64,000 nt of DNA from Margaritifera margaritifera (GCA_029931535.1 JAQPZY010001501.1:2895001-2959000); one strand, 5' to 3'. Counted from the first letter of the stretch, positions 1-11,893 are shown. Program-made: numbers and translations. The notes: a model not told the origin generated them from the sequence alone.

Positions 1-700
1 TTGATTGTCTCTACGCCTTCTTCTGTTTCAGTTTTAACAGTATCAATTCTTTCACTTAATGCAAAAATCTTTTTATTGCTAACTTTTGTTTTATATCATT
101 AAAATCTGGTTTTAATTGTTTCACCTCTCTATCTAATTCGTCAGTACTTTTTTGTGCCACACCAAAAATATTAACCAGCTCTCCATCTGTATATTCTTTG
201 CTTTATATTTTTTATTTTTCTATCGCAGCAGATAGTCCTTTTTTGAGAGTTTCTAAATCCTGATCGTTTTTTTTTAAATTTTATTTTGTCACAAAAGCCA
301 AGCATTGATAATCCGCAGGTCGCTCCATAGATACAAAGATACTTTCGCTCCCATTTACTTTGATTTTGTTTTCATTTATTGTTTTGCTTATTTCTGATTA
401 GTTATTCTTTTTCTCAAATTACAAAAGACTATTGGCTATAGATGTCCGTTTATCTTCCAAACTTATCACATCAGCATTAATGTCATCAACTAACTATTTT
501 TTATCTCATTATCGTTAAATTTTCTTTCTCATCGTTAATTCCTTCAGTAATTGCTTAAGTTGAGATTGTAAAGTCTTGTAATTTTCCAGAGATTGCGTAA
601 TTTTTTACATATCACTCTCTGAGGTTGATATTTCAGCATTTATCCTTTGTTCATTGGGTTTAAGTATTGTTTTATGTTTCATATTTCTGCAGGTCTTCCC
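1..700 (-). pseudogene. Decayed coiled-coil ORF of an unidentified element
   Basis: Read on the minus strand, this stretch shows fragments rich in Lys, Glu, Leu and Gln in heptad-like order, interrupted by stops and shifts. Recognisable pieces include DELDREVKQLKPDFNDIKQ near 90-150 and a Glu/Leu-rich piece near 480-600. The composition argues for a former coiled-coil protein rather than random AT-rich DNA. I do not recognise the family. It may belong with the other minus-strand fragments at 3340-4240. Confidence 0.35.
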
Positions 701-2680
701 CTATTAATTTGTATAGCTAGTAAAACACAAAATAGAGTATCTATTCTCCAGGGGAATAAATCTTGAGCATTTGAAATCTTGTTCTTGTTGCTGTCTATTT
801 GTTCTTAAAGTTCTGATAGTTTGGTTGTTGTCTCGTTTGAGTTTGGTTCCACAGTGTTTAATTTACTGTGTACACGTTCTCTCCAGGTTTTGATATATTT
901 TATATTGCTATTTTCCACGATCTTATTATCAAATCTTTACTATGCATAGCCTCTAATACCAAGATCAAAAGTATTTACAAGATCTAATACATTCATAATA
1001 TGATTGTTTTCACATTTAGGTCACGACTTATTTCACCTAAAGTTGTAGTTGTTTTCTCCTCTACTAGAATGATATAAGAAGGATCTCTAAGTGAAATTTA
1101 TTGCATTTACTTAATGTGAATTATACCTCAGTTCACCTTTTGTTTGACAGCTACGCGATGTAATAGGGTACAATCAGGTGCGGTTGGATCTGGCAAAGAC
1201 ACATAACATGGTCACGTGAATGAGATATTTATTCATGATAGGAGTAACGAATATGTAGTTTCTGACATCCTAGACTAACAACCTTGCATGAATCTTAAAC
1301 ACACCAATTAATCTAAACGATTGAAAAACCAATGCTTCGAATGTGCACCATGATAATCATCAGATGTGATACATTGTATCATTCTTTGACGGATAAGATC
1401 AATGCATAGTTCATCAAAAATATCGCAAATGGTATTGATTGTCAACGGAGACAATCAATGCATGGATTTATCAAAAGATATGGTAGATGTATGGATTTAT
1501 CTACAAATGTGATCAATATATGGATTTATCAACACATACGATTAATGTATAATTCATCAGCAGGTATGATGTTGCATTACATTGTCATACATATCATGGC
1601 ACCGAATTTTAGTTGGAACACCTAATATACTGTTCATCAACAATATGATGCTGTTATTTAGTCATCATCCGACGAAGAGCACGAATATTCCCAATATCAC
1701 GACGAATGACTGAAGAATGATTTCGTTTTGTCCACTGCTCCCGGCTTCCTGAAGGATCCCTCAAGATCCTCCCTACCCCGCAGAATCGTTGGTCCAGAAT
1801 ATTTGGCCCTTCACAGTGAGTCGATCAGTAACATCCGTCCAACCAACGTCACAGAAGTTACCAGTAACTATATCATCTAGCTTAAATGACCCCACGGAGT
1901 GCAATGACTCCTCAAAGCAGGTCTACAGCTGAAGATTGTGTCCGTAAAATGAACAGATCCCTGAGAAGGCTCTGTGCATTGAAATGATATAAAGAAAAAC
2001 AGCGCTATCAGTATAATGGACGTTGTCAAACTCATGGCCGGAGAACACGGGGTAAACGAGCTCCACACTGCCGGCACTTTGAGCGTGCTACAGTAAATGA
2101 ACATAACTCGCTATTTTAAAATTGCTAAGGCTAAAATCATGCACCGTGGTAATGCTGTTTGATACAACGAAACCCAATCTACATTAAAGTTCATATAAGA
2201 CAAAAGGTATTTTCGTGCACAGAACACCACAATTTCGTCCATAACACGCGAAACACATATGTAGTGCGCATACAGTGAAAATGTATCACAATTCCATCTT
2301 CATCGTTATTAGTTTTTTTTATAACTTATTGATCGTACCTGTTTGCAATTTTGTTATATGGACTAATAACATTGTGTTACGGAAATGACCGTGAAATACA
2401 TTTGTAACATGAAAGTGTTAAAACTTGTTTATTATCCGTTCTTTGTGTGGTTAAGTTATCAAGAAAGATGTGCATATCTTTAGGTTTTAAAAATTCACAA
2501 GCTGTATCAGATTAAGTAGATGTCTGTATAGACCTCTAGCTATTAAATCCGAACAATGTATTGTTCTAGTTGCTTATATACCCTTTGTAACTAATTCTCG
2601 AGATTTACTCATAGTTTTCAACTGTGTATTAAACACTCAGTATCCATACTTTATTCATTTCTTGTTATTATGAATCAAAT
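700..2680. other. AT-rich non-coding stretch
   Basis: No convincing coding region was found. The stretch holds a short degenerate tandem repeat (1399-1570, listed separately). The 75-codon open frame at 1877-2104 (-) has no recognisable domain and is probably chance. Confidence 0.5.
1399..1570. repeat. Degenerate 29-32 bp minisatellite
   Basis: About five imperfect copies of a unit resembling GATCAATGCATGGATTTATC follow one another, for example from 1452, 1483, 1511 and 1540. Copies differ by point changes and one spacer insertion. No coding or structural role is apparent. Confidence 0.6.
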
Positions 2681-2779
2681 CAAACAATAATCGACAAATA
2701 TATTGAGGAAATAAAAAAAATATAAACAAAACAAAAAACGCAAATAGAAAGGCTAAATTGAAGGAGATATTGCTTATTT

Positions 2780-3303
2780 ATGAAAGTTAATGGCACAAAC
2801 AGTTGGCCATTTAACATATTAATAAATATTAATGACATTGAGTCAAAAGTTAAAGGAAAGTTAGCATTAGGTGAAAGGTTAAAACAGCTGATTAAAATAA
2901 AAGGTGTAGCAATTGCTACTGGCAGCAACTCTTGGTCCAAGCATAGAAAATGTTGTAAAACGTTTAACAGGAGGAGGAGGAGTAGGTGGTAGTGGTATCA
3001 ATTGGATGTAGTTCAACAGATTCATTCATATATAAATTTAAAAGGTGTAGGATACATTGCCAACTATTTGCTTCGTTTAGCTAAAAAGAAGCTGCAGTGG
3101 CATTGCCTGGTATAATTGGCAGTGTAATAATCTGGCTTTTTACATTAACTGGAAAACGTATTATTGTATTGGCATTTGACACCATTTGGCTCATTTGTGC
3201 ATTAATTACCTTGTTTTGTTGCAATTTTACTACAAGGTGCATTTTTGGTAACCAAAAGAATAATATGAAAAAGGGTTACGAGAAAAGGAAACATAACTAT
3301 TAA
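2780..3303 (+). pseudogene. Decayed ORF with hydrophobic C-terminal segment, unknown element
   Basis: Two overlapping-frame pieces read forward. The first (2780-2992) is a Lys-rich segment followed in another frame by a Gly-rich run. The second (about 3095-3300) begins ALPGIIGSVIIWLFTLTGK and continues as one or two probable membrane segments ending in a basic tail. The break between them is a frameshift plus stops. The Ala-Leu-Pro-Gly-Ile-Ile-Gly motif resembles hydrophobic tails of repeat-borne proteins in other invertebrates, but I cannot name the family. Confidence 0.3.
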
Positions 3304-3339
3304 CTATTAATTTTATTTATTAAATTAATCTATTAGATA

Positions 3340-4240
3340 TTTAGTCAGTCTATTTTAAAATGTAAATTACTCCAACTCCTGCAACCATAGTTGTTATAAT
3401 TATAAAACTGGTTTTGTTTAGTTGTATGATCTGTGTCTTTTAAATCATGAGATGTAGGCTGAGCCGTTATGATTACAAGTGTCTCACCATTTTCATTATT
3501 CTTGTCTACATAATTCTTATCCATAAATTGTCTGGTTCTCTCAGGTTTTCTTGCTTTGGTCTTAGTCTTGATCCGCTGGCTTACTTTCTATAATAGTCGA
3601 ATCGTTACCGACTGTTTATCAGCTGCTGGTATTATATTCTTTACCGCTACTGTATTTTTAGCAGTGTCTATTCCTAAATTAAATGTATTTGACGACTCTT
3701 TTAAATTGTTGTTGAACCCAATAAATGCTACATCTTTTCATCTCCATACCTACTAGTAACTAAAATATACAATCACCACCGATACCATAATTTAGTCTAA
3801 TTTTGGAATCAGAAATATATTGCTGAAATCTTATTGTAATGTTTTCATCTGCGTCATAACTTTGTTCGTCTAAAATTAATGTTTCAAGCAACTTGTTTTT
3901 ACAGTGTTGAACAGTAGAAAGAGATTGTGTAATAAATATTCTATTTTGCACTTGAACATCCAAATTTTATAGCACATACTATCTGATACTTTGATTTCGC
4001 CTAGATATTCCTTCTTCTGTCAGTCCGCTGCTATCTTGTAAACAAAAGTAAGCCCATTTTACCTTTTTGTCAGCAGTAAGTATTGTATTACTTTCCTCAT
4101 CATGCATCTTTCTCTAATATTCAACTGTTCTAGATGCGTAATTGTAATGACGTTTGTAAGCATTTATAACACCAGCTGATGTTGGTTCTTAGAAATCTGG
4201 ATGTACAGCTTTATGTTCTTCGTGTCCTTTATTAAGTATG
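3340..4240 (-). pseudogene. Decayed minus-strand coding region, unknown element
   Basis: Minus-strand reading gives protein-like pieces separated by stops: NAYKRHYNYASRT near 4140-4180, a Trp/Tyr-containing segment near 4000-4080, an open piece at 3760-3963 containing SYDADENITIRFQQYI, and a further piece near 3600-3740 containing FNLGIDTAKNTVAVKNIIPA. Their order and spacing suggest one former protein of about 300 residues. Several stops and at least two frameshifts break it. The family is not recognised. Confidence 0.35.
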
Positions 4241-4249
4241 TACTTTGTA

Positions 4250-7200
4250 TTATTTTGTGGGTGGTAGTAAGACAGGAAATGTTCGAAATATATTTATGGA
4301 TGTGAAATTTTCCCAAAGATGGTGGGGTTATGGCGACCCTGATATTTCGTTGGGGTGGGGTGGGATGGTGTAGTGAGCCAGGAATTTAAAAAGGAATGTG
4401 TTTGGTGAACCAGTAATATTTTAAGAAAATTTTTTGGAGGGTAGGGTCACGGTGATCATGATTTTTACTTTTCTCTCTTCTTCGGGGTGGGTTGTTGGTT
4501 TTTTTAATAAATATTTTTGGTGGATAGGACGGTTGGTGAGCTAGTTTTTCTATACAACAGTGGTATGACTATACCTGGAAAAGTCGGCGTATATTAAATT
4601 AGTTGTAACCAATCAGTGTTCCACACTAGATAAGTGCAATATAAAGTAGATTCATGACATGTGACATCTTTTTAATGATGTCGAGAGGGTAAAGGACGCA
4701 GGCAGCAATCCTTGATCACTAGATCTGCATGACCGAACACCAGGTATAGACCATCATTTCTTACTTCTTTCTGAGAACTGCTTGAAGAAAAATAAAGTTT
4801 GACTTAGGTTTTAACTGACTTATAACTCATTCTACAGTAACAACTGCTATTTGCTAAATTTAGAGTTGGAAGAGAGCTACAGGTAAAATACTATTTTGGA
4901 TGAAACAAGTTTCTACTGGAGTAAAATCAGCTTACCAAAAATGATTTTAAAAGTACTTGGTTTTATTTCATGGCGGAATATATCCCGTACAAATCTTGAG
5001 ATATTTACATCATATTCATGACATCTGAATGTCAGAAGCCTCTAGTATCTGTTACGGAATTAAGTATCATTTTTTTCAATAATGGTGTAGTTTTATTAGT
5101 TTATGACCTCTGTATAATAGTCTAATAGGTGTAGTTTTGCAGAGTACACATATACGGTAATTTCAATGTGACCCAGTACATTGGTCCTGGGAAAATCAAT
5201 AATATCGTTCGAAGCATCAGTCATGTCACGTGATCCAGCGCGTGAGTTTGCACTTGACCTGACCTGGATTTCCTAATTCAGGAATGATTCATTTTGTTGG
5301 CCAGAAGTTAGATAGTAAGATCGTAATATTAAGATGTTCATTTTAGACGGAATAAGAATTTTGTTTGTTTCAATGACGCAGTACAGAAACTATAAATAAG
5401 ATGTAATCGCAGCGTTCGTCATTCTATATAGTTTCTTCAACTTGAGAGGTCTTTAACGAAATTGGTTCTTTGTATGTGCTATTATGCTTGAGAGTTATTT
5501 TTATACAGTACATTTTGGATTTAGTACTGCTACTTCAGAAATACTTTCCAGACATTACTTTTTGGGATTAGCTACTGATATTGAAGAATTATACAGCTTC
5601 GTTGGAATTATCGGAAACATCTCTAGAACTTGTGTAAATATTCTATGTTCACGATAATTACATTAAATTAATAACACTTGAATACAACTGATTTTTGTTG
5701 GCACACCATCACTTTGGTGGTTTCATTCAGAATATTCTTCATTCGGAATAATTTGGATTAACTTTCGAATCAGTGAACATTAGAACAATTTGGGAAGTTT
5801 TAAGATATTCTATACAGTAAGTTATTTTTAATTCTTTCACTTTGATTGTTTGTTGAAATATTTTTATATTTTAGGAAATTAAATATTTGTGTTTTAAATC
5901 TTGAAAGCTTGTTTGAGTCTTTCCTTTTGTTACATTACACCTAGTCGTAACATATCCTAATTAAAAGACAGTCACATTAACATTTAGAGTTTTCAAACTC
6001 TGACTATTATGCACAAGATAATGACTTGAAATACATCAGAGTTTAACCTTTTGCGTATTTCATTTAATGAGAGGGTGCTTTTTATGCCTTTCGAAGATTT
6101 TGAATTATACGTTACCACATTTTAAAGACACATTTTTGTATATATAACAAGGTGAATCCAAATTTATTAAAGAAGAACCGAAAAGGTCTTTGTCTTCTCA
6201 AAATTACATACAAAGTATGTAGCTACATCATATATGCATCTTTTTATTCAGAAGCGTATGCATCTCTAATCCTATATTTTACCCCAGATTTAGAACAGAC
6301 ACATCACTATGTTTTCTTTAATTGTAACACATACTAAACCCATGAGAACCGTATATTTGTTCCATCTGGTTTTCACATAAGATGACTGACGTCCAATTAA
6401 AAGTACCGATCTTATTTATTTTTCTTCAGACAGTTACGTTATCAACGGATGTCATACTCTAAAAATATATATGAAGCACACACTGCCACTTTATATTAGA
6501 ATCCTTGTTGCCAGAGAATCTGAGTTGAGTCCACGTTAGAGGAAAATGAGAAAATAGCAGTTACTTTTCTGGCTAGGCAGGCGGCGTCGGCGTTTATAGG
6601 TTTGTCTTGGTGTTTGTGTTAAGGTTTCTCATTTGCTTATATTTCCTACTCCCATTGAAGGATTCGGTTAATACTTGGGGTGATTTATTATAAGACAGTA
6701 ATTTGTTTTATTGCAACACAGTCACTTGCCCCTTGATCTTCGGGTCAAGTTTACATGCATAGAAGATTTGGGATAAGGTTTAGGTTGAAGGTGTTCATTT
6801 GATATTTCTTAAACAGTAGTAGACAATGTTCACACTTGGGATGAACAACTATTTAGCAAAGATAACACTGGTCTACAATTTTTTAGAAGTCGTCTGCTTC
6901 AGAGATAAAATGTGCTATTTATTAGGGATTTTGATGTGCTTCAAATATGACAATTAAAACAACTGATTGGATACTGTTTCCAAGTTATTTAAGTTTTTAC
7001 ATTTTACGTCTATGTATATTGTGTACATAGTGGACTTTTAATCATAAATTTTAAACCTAGGTCTTTTCATGTGTGTATGGTTGCTTTACATGATAATATT
7101 TCACCTGTCCTGTTTATGTAACACTTCAAAGAACAGGAAAAGGGTTATATAAATAAATAATATATTGAAACAAAAGTAAAAAACTATTATGTATATATAA
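4250..7200. other. Intergenic or intronic DNA, nothing recognised
   Basis: The stretch is AT-rich with G-rich patches near 4310-4540. No exon, repeat-borne ORF or RNA gene could be supported. The small open frame at 6152-6337 lacks any domain. Confidence 0.5.
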
Positions 7201-7216
7201 GTATATAGTTTAGTCC

Positions 7217-8372
7217 TTATTCAGTGTCTACTGAGCGCTTCTTGGCTCGTCTCTTGTGTTCATTAAATGGAGCATCTCTTGTCACTGTCCAGCAATAGTC
7301 TGCAAGCATTGATTGGCTCCATTTGCCCTGATAGCGTTTCTCCATTGTTGCAATGTCCTGGTGAAATCGCTCGCCGTGCTCGTCGTTCCCTGCTCCGCAG
7401 TTCGGTGGACAAAAATGTAGATGAGAGTGCAAAAATGTATCTTTAGTGACATGTTGCAACCAAGGCTTTTGTATGCCTCGAGGAGGTTTTCCACCTACTC
7501 CCTGTAGTTGTCTGCCTTGTTGTTTCCGAGAAAATTTGTTGCCACTAACTGGATGGCTTTCCATGCCGTCATTTCCTTGCCACTCAGTGCACGGTGAAAT
7601 GCATCATCTCGAAGAAGTTCACGAATCTGAGGACCAACATAGTGACATCCCTTTATCTTAGTTTCACTTAACCTTGGAAATTTTTCACGGAGGTACTTGA
7701 AAGCTGCTTGTATTTTGTCCATGGCCTTGACAAAGTTCGTCATCAGACCCAGCTTGATGTGCAAGGGTGGTAACAAAATCTTCTTTGATTCAACAACTGG
7801 TGGATGCTGAACACTTTTCATTCCAGGCTACAATGACTGTCGGAGTGTCCAATCTCTCTTAATGTAGTGGGAATCTCTCGAACGACTATCCCATTTGAAG
7901 AGAAAACAGCAGTACTTTGTGTATCCAGTCTGCAGACCAAGCAAGAGAGCAAGAACCTTGAAATCGCTACAAAGCTGGCACTGATGTTGGTCATAGTTTA
8001 TGCACCTCAAAAGTTGTTTCATGTTTTCATAGGTTTCCTTCATATGGACTGCATGACCAACTGGAATTGATGGCAAAACACTGCCATTATGCAGCAAAAC
8101 AGCTTTAAGACTCGTCTTCGATGAATCAATGAATAGTCTCCACTCATTGGAAGGATGTTGAGGGCTGCCATCACACCATTGATGTTGTTGCAGGCTACAA
8201 GATCACCTTCGATGAAGAAGAATTTAACAAGATCCTTTCGACGGTCACGGAACATGGAAACCCCAACATCACCTGCCAGGAGATTCCACTACTGTAGTCT
8301 GGATTCCAACAGCTCTGCCTTACTCTTGTGTAGTTCCAAATTCCTGACAAGGTCATTCAGTTCGCCGTAGCT
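7217..8372 (-). pseudogene. Widespread repeat-borne ORF (MEKRYQGKW family), decayed
   Basis: The minus strand encodes, in order, a segment with ELNDLVRNLELHKSKAELL (near 8310-8370), FRDRRKDLVKFF (near 8240), KAVLLHNGSVLPSIPVGHAV (near 8060-8110), PPLHIKLGLMTNFVKAMDK (near 7700-7770), ELVENLLEAYKSLGCNMSLK (near 7430-7500) and GERFHQDIATMEKRYQGKW (near 7300-7370). The same order is familiar from a repeated, transposon-associated protein found in many invertebrate genomes. I cannot assign its class. At least three frameshifts and a stop near 7830 break it. It is transcribed opposite to the host gene. Confidence 0.65.
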
Positions 8373-8685
8373 GGGACTTTTATTGTTGTTTTATAAGCTA
8401 CAAATGAACCTTATATCAGAACCGAGAAAAGTCTATTGGTACATAGTGACACTTTACAATTCTTCCGCGAAGTTATGTTTAGGGAACGACAACTCAGTCA
8501 CCATGGCAAAATGCATCGAAAATATGGATATTTCATCTCTGGGCATAGCAACAAGAATGAGAAACTTTTTTTTCTATGTAAATCGCGTTTTGGAAAAATA
8601 GTTAGCGATATAGAAACTTTTAAATACCATTCCGTCAATAATGAAATATATGTATTTGTGTATCTACCAAGTTCGATATAATTTT

Positions 8686-8830
8686 GAACCGTAATCCCTG
8701 CTATTGAGTTCCCTTATGTACAATGTTATAGGGGAATGATTGACACGGCGATCATAAAAACAGAAGAACGATTAGTTATGTTTACATAATTTCGCTTGTT
8801 CTTTTAAAAAATAGGAAATCGCAAATTCTC
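8686..8830. repeat. Paralogous copy of the Polinton target repeat (empty-site-like)
   Basis: This stretch aligns with the Polinton's left flank (10383-10498) and then, without interruption, with its right flank (29767-29795). Shared landmarks are AGAAGAACGA, TTATGTTTACATA and TTTCGCTTG(T/C)TC, followed by TTTNANAAAATNNGGAATC. The Polinton lies exactly at the junction in the second copy. Confidence 0.75.
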
Positions 8831-9440
8831 TATTCCGAAAAGTAAGCAAAGAGGTAACAGAAAATAATAATTCACTAAATTATTTCACAGGCAGCAAAGT
8901 TCTATTTTTTAAATTAAACATATTACCACTTTTCAACCGCAACTTTTTAATTTCATTCAATATGTCTCGACAGTCTAAGGTACGGCTTTCTCTTCTTTAT
9001 TTAAGACATGAACATTTGCTAGGGTCTCTTCTATGTTGAAGTTAATGGCGTACTAAGGGTAAATGGCGCCCTGGGCGACGATGATGGCCCAAAAGGTCAG
9101 AATACGAGACCCGAATTTGTATCAGCTGTTTTGGCGCCCCAAGACCTCTGGCGCCCGTCCCCCCCCTCCTGAGTAGTACGTTACTGGTTGAAATTATAGT
9201 TCCACCCCTACTGTTTATGTGTACCATAACTTACGCTGGACTCCAATTTCAGTGGTACTCAAATGTATGAGTGTGGCATTCTCCCCGAATCATAAAGCGA
9301 ACCGATTATGAGTTGACTGGCACTCAAGTCAAGCTCCAATTAGAGTTATCTGATATTGGGATAGATACTTAAGTCGAAGTTAAACAAGCCATTGCTGCAA
9401 ATGTAGGCACATGCTAAGTTTTAATTGAATACAATGACAT
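8831..9440. other. Upstream flank of the first TSP1 exon
   Basis: No coding feature was recognised. A GC-richer patch at about 9040-9200, with several GGCGCC-like motifs and a C run, looks like a fragment of a dispersed repeat. Confidence 0.4.
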
Positions 9441-9449
9441 TTTATTCAG

Positions 9450-9614
9450 TTAATAGTGGCTGGAGCACATGGGGAACATGGAGTTTCTGTACGTGCCTCA
9501 CAGGGTCAATACGGACGCGACACCGAGCATGTAACAATCCTGCGCCGTCCACAGGTGGTGCCAATTGTGTGGGATCCAGTTATGAACATGAATCATGCAC
9601 AGATAACTGTCGCA
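9450..9614 (+). CDS. Host gene exon 1 (in window): TSP1 domain 1
   Basis: A 165-nt exon flanked by an acceptor (TTTATTCAG) and a donor (GTAAGC), phase 1 at both ends. It encodes a thrombospondin type 1 repeat: WSTWGTWS with the Trp ladder, [18 protein letters not shown] and a final ESCTDNC, giving six cysteines. TSP1 domains are extracellular and bind matrix or cell-surface partners. The exon precedes the Polinton-bearing intron. Earlier exons and the start codon were not found. Confidence 0.85.
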
Positions 9615-10492
9615 GTAAGCTATTTTTTTTAAAACAACATTGTTATATAATTCTTCACAAGATATATGCATGAATATTATTTTCATCAATCTGTCCATCT
9701 GTTTGTACGGATGGTTAAAGCTTGTTTAAAGATAGTTTCTTGTAAACTTTTGTAAACTACAGGATGTTTGATCTTTTATCTATTAACGTACAATGAATAT
9801 GGATCAATAGAACTCCCTCTTATACAAAGTATTTTACAATGACCTACTTTTGCCTTTTAAAAAGTGTGTTAGTGTCCAAATCCTGTCACTATCTACACTT
9901 TCAGTCGAACTTGGACACCTCGTAACCTTTCTAGCTGTGATAAATCGGTGCAATTGATAAATTCTATCACAAATTTAGTACGCGGAAACGTTTTCTTTCT
10001 CTCTGCGAAATCAAACTATATCAACTTGGGACATCTTCGAACTTCATTCATACTGCGTTTGAAACCAAGTTTATACTTTTTTATGCAAATGAACAAGGTC
10101 TATCTCTTTGTCCTCAACAGAGTAATGCGTTAGTACAGGGAGAGTGAGAGTTCTGAACCATAGTTATAATTTTTTAAAACAAATTCAATGTTACGGTCCT
10201 CTAAATAAAGCAGTTTCTAGAACACAGGGGTGTCCAATTTTGGACCACTTAAAAATAGTGTGTATCACCATTTCATCGACCGCTTATATTTAAAGAACAA
10301 AAGAAAGCCCCCCTTCTCCCGAAAACAAAACATACACCCCAAGGCCCAAGGTCTCTTTATCGACTTACTTCGATATCATTTTTAACTGTAACCCCGTTGC
10401 TGAATGCCCTTCTTTATAATGATATAGAGGAATGTTTGACATGAAGATCGTAAGAATAGAAGAACGAATATTTATGTTTACATACATTTCGC

Positions 10493-10498
10493 TTGCTC
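10493..10498. repeat. Polinton target-site duplication, left
   Basis: TTGCTC lies directly before the left terminal inverted repeat and is repeated exactly at 29767-29772. Six-base duplications are the established signature of Polinton/Maverick integration. Confidence 0.9.
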
Positions 10499-10561
10499 AG
10501 TAGTATAGGGAGGGAACTGGCGACATAAGGGGATACTTGGGGGAGAATGGGAAATTAACAT

Positions 10562-10640
10562 GGAGAGAGTACTTGGGGGACAGAAATATTTATGGGGACA
10601 GAAGTGTTTATGGGGACAGATGTGTTTTATGGAACAGAAG
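10562..10640. repeat. 18-bp minisatellite inside the left TIR
   Basis: About four copies of a unit near GGGGACAGAAGTGTTTAT occur in tandem. Corresponding units are found in reverse at about 29625-29695 in the right TIR, where one unit fewer accounts for part of the length difference. Confidence 0.75.
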
Positions 10641-10749
10641 TGTTGATGAAGACAGAATAGACACGTAGACAAACAAACATACACTCAACATACAAACACA
10701 CCAATTTTTTTAGGCAACCATGGAGTAATCTTTTCTGAGAGATGTGGGT

Positions 10750-10765
10750 GGCTCTGAAAAGGACA
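10750..10765 (-). promoter_or_regulatory. Degenerate histone-type 3' stem-loop in the left TIR
   Basis: Read on the minus strand this is TGTCCTTTTCAGAGCC, followed by ACCCACATCTCTCAGAAAAG. It is the inverted counterpart of the intact stem-loop at 29517. Two of six stem pairs are lost, while loop, ACCCA and purine-rich downstream element remain. It lies 21 nt past the stop of the minus-strand gene 10787-11116. Confidence 0.65.
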
Positions 10766-10786
10766 GTTGGAGTTTTGTTAACCAAG

Positions 10787-11116
10787 TTAACAAATATCAC
10801 ACTTCTTCACAGGTCTTCTTCTCCTTAAACTTCGTCTCACTTCAGGTCCGTAGATGAGCACTAGCTTCAGACTCCCTTGTCTCTCCATATAAATCCTTCT
10901 CTTCCAAAGAGCTGTAGCTGTAATCTTCGTGATAGCCCATGATGCTTTCACATACATGTGGTAGCCCGGGTTGAAGAGCATGCCCGATACGATAATTGAA
11001 TATTCTACGGATGTATACATCTTTGTCTTGAGAACAGGTGAAACTATGTCACAAAAACGCTGGAATATATAGCCTAAGATCGGATCGAAACGGATCGAAA
11101 TGCTCCACCAATCCAA
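10787..11116 (-). CDS. Small left-end Polinton gene, unknown function
   Basis: A 109-codon open frame on the minus strand ending KKCDIC and TAA. The 3' end abuts the left TIR. No ATG is seen at its upstream edge, where the frame begins with TTG. Either translation starts at an internal ATG (for example the one in KMYTSVEYS) or a 5' exon was missed. The C-terminus is basic (RRSLRRRRPVKK). No domain is recognised. Its place and stem-loop ending match the right-end genes, suggesting an accessory gene expressed toward the element's edge. Confidence 0.5.
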   Translation of the reverse strand: MDWWSISIRFDPILGYIFQRFCDIVSPVLKTKMYTSVEYSIIVSGMLFNPGYHMYVKASWAITKITATALWKRRIYMERQGSLKLVLIYGPEVRRSLRRRRPVKKCDIC

Positions 11117-11163
11117 ACACGCGTTACTAAAGGTAAGGCCTCTCCTCCAATCAGAAGAGAGCA

Positions 11164-11175
11164 GGGGGGGGGGGG
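11164..11175. repeat. Poly-G run
   Basis: Twelve consecutive G residues directly precede the promoter of the small + gene at 11253. Such runs are prone to sequencing or replication slippage. Confidence 0.8.
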
Positions 11176-11177
11176 CG

Positions 11178-11252
11178 TTACGTCACCTTAAGTATATAGG
11201 CTTCACAGCGTTCGTACGGTTTTACGGTTTTACCTTTTGCAGCAGTTTGAGT
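11178..11252 (+). promoter_or_regulatory. Promoter of the left + end gene
   Basis: A TTACGTCA element (11178-11185, an ATF/CREB-type site) is followed by a TATA box, GTATATAGG (11192-11200), and then ATG at 11253. The layout is similar in style, though not in sequence, to the three right-end promoters. Confidence 0.55.
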
Positions 11253-11861
11253 ATGGCCGATACAATGAAGTCAATGTATTGGGGTGATCTTGCGACGGAA
11301 ACCTCTAATGTTCGGAGTGATAGTACTACGACGAATGGAGTGGTCAACATTCATCCAGAAGAGTTTAATTTGCATTTTGTGGATTTTCGGTCTTCGCAAA
11401 AATGTTTGCCTGAAACAACCGACGCCGTAGTACACCTTCCTTACCCGTGGTGGATTATTTTAGAAAGAGACAGAAAGAAGAATTTGTAAATTTTTTTTGC
11501 ACATAAGTGGGAAACAGAAGAAGCATTTCTTCAGCAAGAAGAGAAAAGAAGAAAACAAGCAGAAGAAGAAGAGAAACAGAAATCTTTGAAGTGTGAAGGA
11601 CAGAAGAAAGGGAGTGCTGACATCTAACGACGAGTCTGCTACATGATATTTTAGCAGAGTTAACGAATCTGAGAAACACGGGCTAAACATTTTCAACCCA
11701 TCACATCATCTAGGCTTACTATTACTACTGAGATGCTACCGCCACCATTGACTATTACTACTACCACTACCAAAGCAGCAGCATCAGCAGGAGTAGGACT
11801 TGGCCGTGGAAATGGATTGAGGCAGTTAAAGCTCATCATGTCCAGTCCATGCGTTTGTTAA
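11253..11861 (+). pseudogene. Small left-end Polinton gene with histone-type 3' end, broken
   Basis: ATG at 11253 opens a 78-codon frame ending at TAA 11487. The same frame then continues as a strongly charged helical segment (ETEEAFLQQEEKRRKQAEEE) to 11627, which suggests a nonsense change. Beyond it, fragments such as SLLHDILAELTNLRN appear in a shifted frame, and a Thr/Ala/Gly-rich C-terminus ends at TAA 11859-11861, in the frame of the ATG. A histone-type stem-loop follows 16 nt later. No family is recognised. An accessory role is inferred only from position and the shared transcript-end signal. Confidence 0.55.
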
Positions 11862-11877
11862 AAACAAACACCCCAAC

Positions 11878-11893
11878 GGTCTTTTTCAAGGCC
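11878..11893 (+). promoter_or_regulatory. Histone-type 3' stem-loop 1
   Basis: GGTCTTTTTCAAGGCC folds into six pairs (one G-U) with a UUUC loop. It is preceded by CCCCAAC and followed by ACCCA and then TAGAAAAGA, resembling the U7-binding histone downstream element (CAAGAAAGA in sea urchin). These are the parts recognised by SLBP and the U7 snRNP in replication-dependent histone mRNAs. Confidence 0.8.

Larger units (their letters stand above)
10499..10778 (+). repeat. Left terminal inverted repeat
   Basis: It starts AGTAGTATAGGGAGGG and matches the reverse complement of the right end, AGTATTATAGGGAGGG, with scattered differences and small indels throughout. It contains an 18-bp minisatellite at about 10562-10640 and ends after a degenerate histone-type stem-loop read on the minus strand. 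The AG start is typical of Polinton termini. Confidence 0.9.
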
